Below are positions 6,473 through 9,675 of a stretch of 9,675 nucleotides of DNA, piece after piece. The notes under the pieces were generated by a model that ran no database searches, had not been told where the DNA came from, and saw nothing but the letters and a program-made list of their open reading frames with translations. Source of the stretch: CAYJMQ01 sp964392415. GTDB lineage: Bacteria > Bdellovibrionota > JACOXK01 > 2-02-FULL-40-11. A program made the translations under genes and the position numbers. Location: positions 1 to 9,675 of the forward strand of contig CAYMPL010000068.1 in assembly GCA_964392415.1 (NCBI GenBank), written 5' to 3'. The stretch's first letter is position 1, and every line of letters starts with the position of its first letter.

Positions 6473-6799
6473 ATGTTTGATTATAATACAAAAAGGCTTG
6501 GTAGGAATCAAGCCAGAAAGCTCATATCAAAGATTATGAACAGTCACCCACAAAATGTGGTTTTTTCAAGACATGCCCTTGAAGAGCTTAAGGCTGATCA
6601 TTTAACAACGATAGATGCTTTTAATGTTCTGAAAAGTTCAGGCTCAAGGATATTAACAGATGGAGAATTCATAAATGGAAGCTATCGATATCGTTTAGAA
6701 ACAAAAAATATCATGGTTGTTATAGCGTTTTGGGACAAGGGTGATGGCCTTATTGTTGTGACCGCCTGGGATAAACGACAAAGCAAAGGAGGGAACTAA
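6473..6799 (+). CDS. DUF4258 protein, probable toxin of a type II toxin-antitoxin pair
   Basis: This 108-residue protein has a basic N-terminal helix (about residues 8-22), then VVFSRHALEEL (29-39), DAFNVLKSSG (48-57), YRYRLET (71-77) and IVVVTAW (94-99; here LIVVTAW). This is the DUF4258 pattern: a small alpha/beta fold with conserved His34, an RYR strand and a terminal VVTAW strand, often encoded next to MqsA/YgiT-like antitoxins. A mRNA-cleaving or ribosome-dependent role is inferred from that context and a RelE/MqsR-like size; I cannot see catalytic residues well enough to assert it. The start at 6473 is favoured over Met22 (6536) because the family has a conserved helix before the VVFSRHA strand and the promoter lies directly upstream. 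The stop is 2 bases before the next start. The DNA looks more AT-rich than the polysaccharide operon. Confidence 0.75.
   Translation: MFDYNTKRLGRNQARKLISKIMNSHPQNVVFSRHALEELKADHLTTIDAFNVLKSSGSRILTDGEFINGSYRYRLETKNIMVVIAFWDKGDGLIVVTAWDKRQSKGGN
6785..6793 (+). promoter_or_regulatory. Strong Shine-Dalgarno for the antitoxin gene
   Basis: AAAGGAGGG lies within the last codons of the DUF4258 gene, with GGAGG 9 bases from the ATG at 6802. It is the best ribosome binding site in the window, while the toxin gene has none. That fits an antitoxin made in excess over its toxin. Confidence 0.7.
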
Positions 6800-6801
6800 G
6801 G

Positions 6802-7293
6802 ATGAAGTGTACAATGTGTGAGAGTAAAAAACCCTTAAAAGGAAGTCGTATCACCGTTAAATACAAAGATTGTGGTCTGGATAATGTAACATTAATAGGT
6901 GTCACCAGCTACAAGTGCAACCACTGCGGGGAAGAGTATCTAAGTTATGGAAATATTGAAATTCTTCATAGAATCATTGCTCAAATTCTTTTGAGAAAAG
7001 GCGGGAATTTAACTGGAAGAGAAATACGATTTTTAAGAAAACAATTGGGTTATTCTGGAAAAATGTTTGCAAGACTAATCGGGTATGAACATGAAACCCT
7101 ATCTAGAATTGAAAATGGTAAAAACTCAGTAACATCAGCCTTTGATCGAGTCGTTAGGTTCGCAGTTGCGGATAGAATTCATGACCGGAATTATGACTTA
7201 CATGATGAAATTCTCAAAGGAGGAGAGAAATTTAAGAGGATTGAACTTGTATCCACTCGTCAAGGAGATTGGAAATTGAAACTGGCAGCTTAA
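6802..7293 (+). CDS. MqsA/YgiT-like zinc-finger HTH antitoxin
   Basis: This 163-residue protein has two parts. The N-terminal zinc finger has C3-x2-C6 and C39-x2-C42 (YKCNHCGEEY), as in MqsA and the YgiT-type finger family. It is followed by an HTH of the Xre/MqsA kind at about residues 70-108: LTGREIRFLRKQLG, FARLIGYEHETLSRIENG. In characterised relatives the zinc domain binds the toxin and the HTH binds the operon promoter. About 55 C-terminal residues beyond the HTH extend it past E. coli MqsA (131 residues) and look polar. It follows the DUF4258 gene by 2 bases, in the toxin-first order of mqsRA. The likely regulatory target is the palindrome at 6432-6447. The function is inferred from family and context; the zinc ligands and HTH are visible. 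Confidence 0.8.
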   Translation: MKCTMCESKKPLKGSRITVKYKDCGLDNVTLIGVTSYKCNHCGEEYLSYGNIEILHRIIAQILLRKGGNLTGREIRFLRKQLGYSGKMFARLIGYEHETLSRIENGKNSVTSAFDRVVRFAVADRIHDRNYDLHDEILKGGEKFKRIELVSTRQGDWKLKLAA

Positions 7294-7301
7294 AATAGGC
7301 T

Positions 7302-8324
7302 TTAATAACAGCATTGCCCAATTTCTTTGATTAAAATCCATTCGAGATGGGAGCCGATTCTTTTTTTATCATTCTTTGTGAATGAAAAGACCCGTTTTGG
7401 AATGGCTTGTCTATAAAAACTATATTTCTCCATGAGGTCGTAAATCTTTTGGGCTGTTTTTGGGGAGCAGAGTTTTTTCTGAACTGAGAGATCTGTTGCG
7501 AAATAGAGCCCCTGGGCAACGGCTTCTCCGTGCGAAAGTTTTTTATAAGCGCTTAATGCCTCGAGCGCGTGCGCCATCGTATGTCCCAGATTTAATAATT
7601 TTCGATCTCCATGATCTCTTTCATCCTTTTCAATGAATTTTCTTTTGATTTTTAGACATTCGAGAATCAATGTTTGAAGAGATTCAGGGGATCTTTGGAA
7701 ATCAAGCATCCGATGTCTCTCTAAGAGTGACCAGAGTTTTCCGCCATTGATAATTGCGTATTTAATCACTTCGGCAAAGCCTGATCGCCATTCACACGGA
7801 GGGAGTGTTTCCAACAAAGAAGTATCTGTAAAAACCGCTTTTGGCTGGTGAAATGAACCGATCAAATTTTTTCCACTAGGCAAATTGACGCCGCATTTTC
7901 CACCGATTGAGCTGTCTATGGAGGATAATAATGTTGTTGGAATAATCACATATGAGAGGCCGCGCATATAAATAGAAGCGGCAAAGCCGGCCAAATCGCC
8001 GATGATCCCTCCGCCGACCGCAACCAGGATGGTTTCCCGATCGGCGCCCAATTTAAGGAGTTTTGAGATCAGCGTATTTACACTCTTTAACGTTTTATGC
8101 CTCTCAGCGTCTGAAACGACGATTTTTGAAATAGTCCATTCTTTTTTAAAGCTACTTTTAATCTTTTTCCAGAAGAGCTTTTCAACAGGGGGGGAGGTGA
8201 TAAAAATGAGATTCTTTTGAGGGGTGATATCTTTCAGAAAGTGATTGAGATTGGAGAAAACGGATTGATGGCCAACAAAAACAGGATATTTTTTATGGGG
8301 GATGTTTATGAAAATTTTTTTCAT
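7302..8324 (-). CDS. aroB: 3-dehydroquinate synthase
   Basis: AroB converts DAHP to 3-dehydroquinate, the second step of the shikimate pathway, in the cytoplasm with NAD and a divalent metal. Visible motifs are SDAERHKTL (71-79), the NAD-binding VAVGGGIIGDLAGFAAS (101-117), PTTLLSSIDSSIGGKCGVN (129-147) and the metal ligands Glu185 (SGFAEVIKY), His248 (LNLGHTMAHA) and His265 (LSHGEAVAQG). The core is complete, with DKKRIG near the end. The product has 340 residues and stops at IGQCCY, roughly 15-25 residues earlier than most AroB proteins; the missing part is a non-catalytic C-terminal helix. Its start lies inside the end of aroC (32-base overlap) with GGAG 9 bases upstream, so the two are co-transcribed. 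The stop is 8 bases from the end of the convergent antitoxin gene. Confidence 0.95.
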   Translation of the reverse strand: MKKIFINIPHKKYPVFVGHQSVFSNLNHFLKDITPQKNLIFITSPPVEKLFWKKIKSSFKKEWTISKIVVSDAERHKTLKSVNTLISKLLKLGADRETILVAVGGGIIGDLAGFAASIYMRGLSYVIIPTTLLSSIDSSIGGKCGVNLPSGKNLIGSFHQPKAVFTDTSLLETLPPCEWRSGFAEVIKYAIINGGKLWSLLERHRMLDFQRSPESLQTLILECLKIKRKFIEKDERDHGDRKLLNLGHTMAHALEALSAYKKLSHGEAVAQGLYFATDLSVQKKLCSPKTAQKIYDLMEKYSFYRQAIPKRVFSFTKNDKKRIGSHLEWILIKEIGQCCY

Positions 8325-9399
8325 CTTTTTCTACTCCGGGGAGGTTGAGTTTAAGGTAATTTTTGAAATTATTTTTTACTTCTCTAAAAGAATCCCCTCC
8401 GAATTTTTCCAAAAAGGCTTTGGCAATTTCAATGGCAACGACATTTCTTGCGATGACGGCTGCCGGAGCGACAGCACAGCTATCCGTTCGCTGTGAAAAC
8501 GCGCGGGCATTTTCCATGGTAAACATATTGACGGTTCTCAGGGGGTTTTTTGGCAGAGTAGGAAGGGGTTTCATCGCTGCGCGAATAATCAATTCTTCGC
8601 CAGTGGTTACCCCCCCCTCGATTCCTCCATGGCGATTCGTCTTTCTATAAAACCCAAAACTTTTCTTATTTTTTCCATTGTAAAAAATTTCATCGTGGGA
8701 TTGAGATCCCGTGAGCATTGCCGTTTTAAAACCATCACCAATTTCAACACCCTTTATGGCAGGAATCGACATGACCGCCTGTGCGAGACGTCCATCGAGT
8801 CGCAGATCCCATTGACTATAGTTTCCGAGCCCAAGGGGGATTCCTTGGGCTCGGATTTCAAAAATTCCACCTACCGATTCTCCCTTTTTCTGACAGGCTT
8901 TGATGTATTCGGTCATTTTATTTTTTGAGCGAACCCGGCCGATCTGAATTACAAGCGCTGAAAAGGAAATATTAAAATTTGTTAAAAACTGCTGACAGAC
9001 CGCTCCGACGGCTGTTCTTATGGCGGTTTCCCGCGCACTGGCACGTTCCAGCGTATCTCGAATATCATCATGTTGAAATTTAAGCGTTCCTACAAGGTCG
9101 GCATGACCAGGGCGAGGCGTTTCAAGACGGGCAGCGGAGGTGTGAATGGTAAAGTCTTTATTTTTGATCATTAAGGCAATAGGCGATCCAATGGTTTTTC
9201 CATTTCTGATGCCAGAAAGGATCTGGATTGTATCTGTTTCAATTTTCATCCGACCGCTTCGGCCATAGCCTTTTTGCCGAAGGGAGAGTTCAGTTTGGAT
9301 TTTTTCTCTGTCAATAAAAAATCCAGACGGCAAGCCTTCCACAATCGCCAGAAGCGCTTCTCCATGCGATTCCCCTGAAGTTAAAAAACGAAGTGTCAT
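8293..9399 (-). CDS. aroC: Chorismate synthase
   Basis: AroC converts 5-enolpyruvylshikimate-3-phosphate to chorismate with reduced FMN, the last step of the shikimate pathway. Conserved blocks are FLTSGESHGEALLAIVEGLP (5-24) with the active-site His12, LRQKGYGRSGRMKIETD (40-56), TPRPGHADLVGTLKF, then DIRDTLERASARETAIR, GGIEGGVTTGEELIIRAAMK and RTDSCAVAPAAVIARNVVA. Length (368 residues) and motif order are normal, with a polar C-terminal tail that overlaps the aroB start. I use the ATG at 9399 (MTLRFLTSGESHG, the usual family start) instead of a TTG two codons upstream. It heads a minus-strand operon with aroB; aroK, often found between them, is absent here. A good promoter lies about 75 bases upstream. 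Confidence 0.95.
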   Translation of the reverse strand: MTLRFLTSGESHGEALLAIVEGLPSGFFIDREKIQTELSLRQKGYGRSGRMKIETDTIQILSGIRNGKTIGSPIALMIKNKDFTIHTSAARLETPRPGHADLVGTLKFQHDDIRDTLERASARETAIRTAVGAVCQQFLTNFNISFSALVIQIGRVRSKNKMTEYIKACQKKGESVGGIFEIRAQGIPLGLGNYSQWDLRLDGRLAQAVMSIPAIKGVEIGDGFKTAMLTGSQSHDEIFYNGKNKKSFGFYRKTNRHGGIEGGVTTGEELIIRAAMKPLPTLPKNPLRTVNMFTMENARAFSQRTDSCAVAPAAVIARNVVAIEIAKAFLEKFGGDSFREVKNNFKNYLKLNLPGVEKDEKNFHKHPP

Positions 9400-9422
9400 A
9401 AGCAATTTTATCTATTTTGTGT

Positions 9423-9464
9423 CGAGTGAAGCGATGAAGCTTTTGGCTCGATCGAGGACACTCG
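9423..9464. repeat. Nested inverted repeats in the aroC leader
   Basis: The predicted aroC leader contains a perfect 10-base palindrome CTCGATCGAG (9447-9456). It lies inside longer-range arms CGAGTG (9423-9428) and CACTCG (9459-9464). The RNA could fold, but there is no T-run, and I do not see a known riboswitch or an attenuator peptide. Confidence 0.3.
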
Positions 9465-9474
9465 GAATGTGCTC

Positions 9475-9502
9475 ATAATAATCGTGTTTGACGACCTGTC
9501 AA
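9475..9502 (-). promoter_or_regulatory. aroC: Promoter of the aroC-aroB operon
   Basis: On the minus strand TTGACA (9502-9497) is perfect, and TATTAT (9480-9475) follows after 16 bases. Transcription would start near 9468, giving a leader of about 70 bases to the aroC ATG. The -35 lies in an inverted repeat TTGACGACCTGTCAA (9488-9502), which also places a TTGACG facing the other way. Confidence 0.6.
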
Positions 9503-9533
9503 TCGATAGGTTTATCTCGAGTCTATTTTTCTT

Positions 9534-9563
9534 CTTACAAGAATGTAACTTTTATTATATAAG
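9534..9563 (+). promoter_or_regulatory. Candidate promoter/operator before the DUF4160 gene
   Basis: TATAAG (9558-9563) forms a plausible -10, with a weak CTTACA (9534-9539) 18 bases upstream. An inverted repeat TTACA-AGAA-TGTAA (9535-9548) overlaps the -35. As in the other small module, this is where an autoregulator would bind. The arms are only 5 bases long. Confidence 0.35.
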
Positions 9564-9584
9564 TAAATACTAAATGAGGAGAAT

Positions 9585-9675
9585 TTGAGTCCAACGATTA
9601 TTGTAATTGATGGTTTTCGATATTTTTTCTTTTCAAATGAAGGAGAAGAAAAACCACATATTCATGTAGAAAAGG
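9585..9675 (+). CDS. DUF4160 protein, partial (5' end only)
   Basis: The first 30 codons are present before the window ends. From a TTG start they read SPTIIVIDGFRYFFFSNEG, then KPHIHVEK. This is the DUF4160 signature: a PTI strand, a G-x-R-x-x-F-x-S-N-E turn and the P-H-x-H-V metal-like motif. GAGGAG (9576-9581) lies 3 bases upstream of the TTG, and no in-frame ATG exists before a stop at 9564-9566, so TTG is the likely start. DUF4160 genes are often followed by a DUF2442 gene, and such pairs have been proposed as toxin-antitoxin-like modules. The partner would lie beyond this window. Confidence 0.75.
   Translation, partial: MSPTIIVIDGFRYFFFSNEGEEKPHIHVEK

Noticed and set aside
7294..7301. 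Bidirectional terminator between the antitoxin and aroB
   Set aside because: Only 8 bases separate the genes, and I find no GC-rich stem with a T-run near them.
8302..8928. Plus-strand open frames across the aroC region
   Set aside because: They are antisense shadows of chorismate synthase, whose motifs run through the whole interval.
9409..9495. Protein-like minus-strand stretch of 28 codons (ends SFIASLDTK) before aroC, perhaps a gene remnant
   Set aside because: It is too short to be significant, is closed by a TGA upstream, and the likely aroC promoter lies in the same bases. No family recognised.

Overview
The window looks like a chromosomal segment of a Gram-negative environmental bacterium of moderate to low G+C. 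Core aromatic biosynthesis genes sit beside a polysaccharide-type gene cluster and a small accessory patch. Nothing fixes the phylum; the gene content would suit several poorly cultured lineages, so I leave it open.

Layout. (1) Positions 1-823, minus strand: a GT4 glycosyltransferase that runs open from its start and then meets two in-frame stop codons, exactly where the family carries two conserved lysines, 17 bases from the window edge. (2) Positions 892-4499, plus strand: a tight four-gene operon. It encodes a CelD/BioF2-type GNAT acyltransferase, an RmlD-like SDR sugar-nucleotide reductase, a membrane-anchored transglutaminase-fold protein whose catalytic Cys is replaced by Ala, and a GT2 glycosyltransferase. 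(3) Positions 4444-5208, minus strand: a CDP-alcohol phosphatidyltransferase, convergent with and overlapping the GT2 gene. (4) Positions 5306-5791, plus strand: a membrane-anchored DUF192 protein. (5) Positions 5753-7293, an accessory patch: a DUF4143-type ATPase remnant lacking its ATPase half and its C-terminal tail, then a complete two-gene toxin-antitoxin-like module (DUF4258 protein plus an MqsA/YgiT-like zinc-finger HTH protein) with a clear promoter and palindromic operator. (6) Positions 7302-9399, minus strand: aroC and aroB overlapping by 32 bases, with a good promoter upstream. (7) Positions 9585 to the end, plus strand: the start of a DUF4160 protein, often the first gene of a putative two-gene module.

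How the genes work together. Regions 1-2 (and perhaps 3) plausibly assemble and decorate a surface glycan: two glycosyltransferases, a sugar-nucleotide reductase and an acyltransferase. The pseudo-transglutaminase is the least understood member. aroB and aroC encode the second and last steps of the shikimate pathway, with no aroK between them. Region 5 lies between the convergent ends of DUF192 and aroB and has the marks of an insertion/decay site: a gene fragment, a toxin-antitoxin pair, and an aroB reading frame that ends slightly early at the boundary.

No tRNA, rRNA, CRISPR array or intact IS element was seen, and no stretch over 300 bases lacks a gene. Several genes have no recognisable Shine-Dalgarno sequence; the antitoxin is the clear exception.
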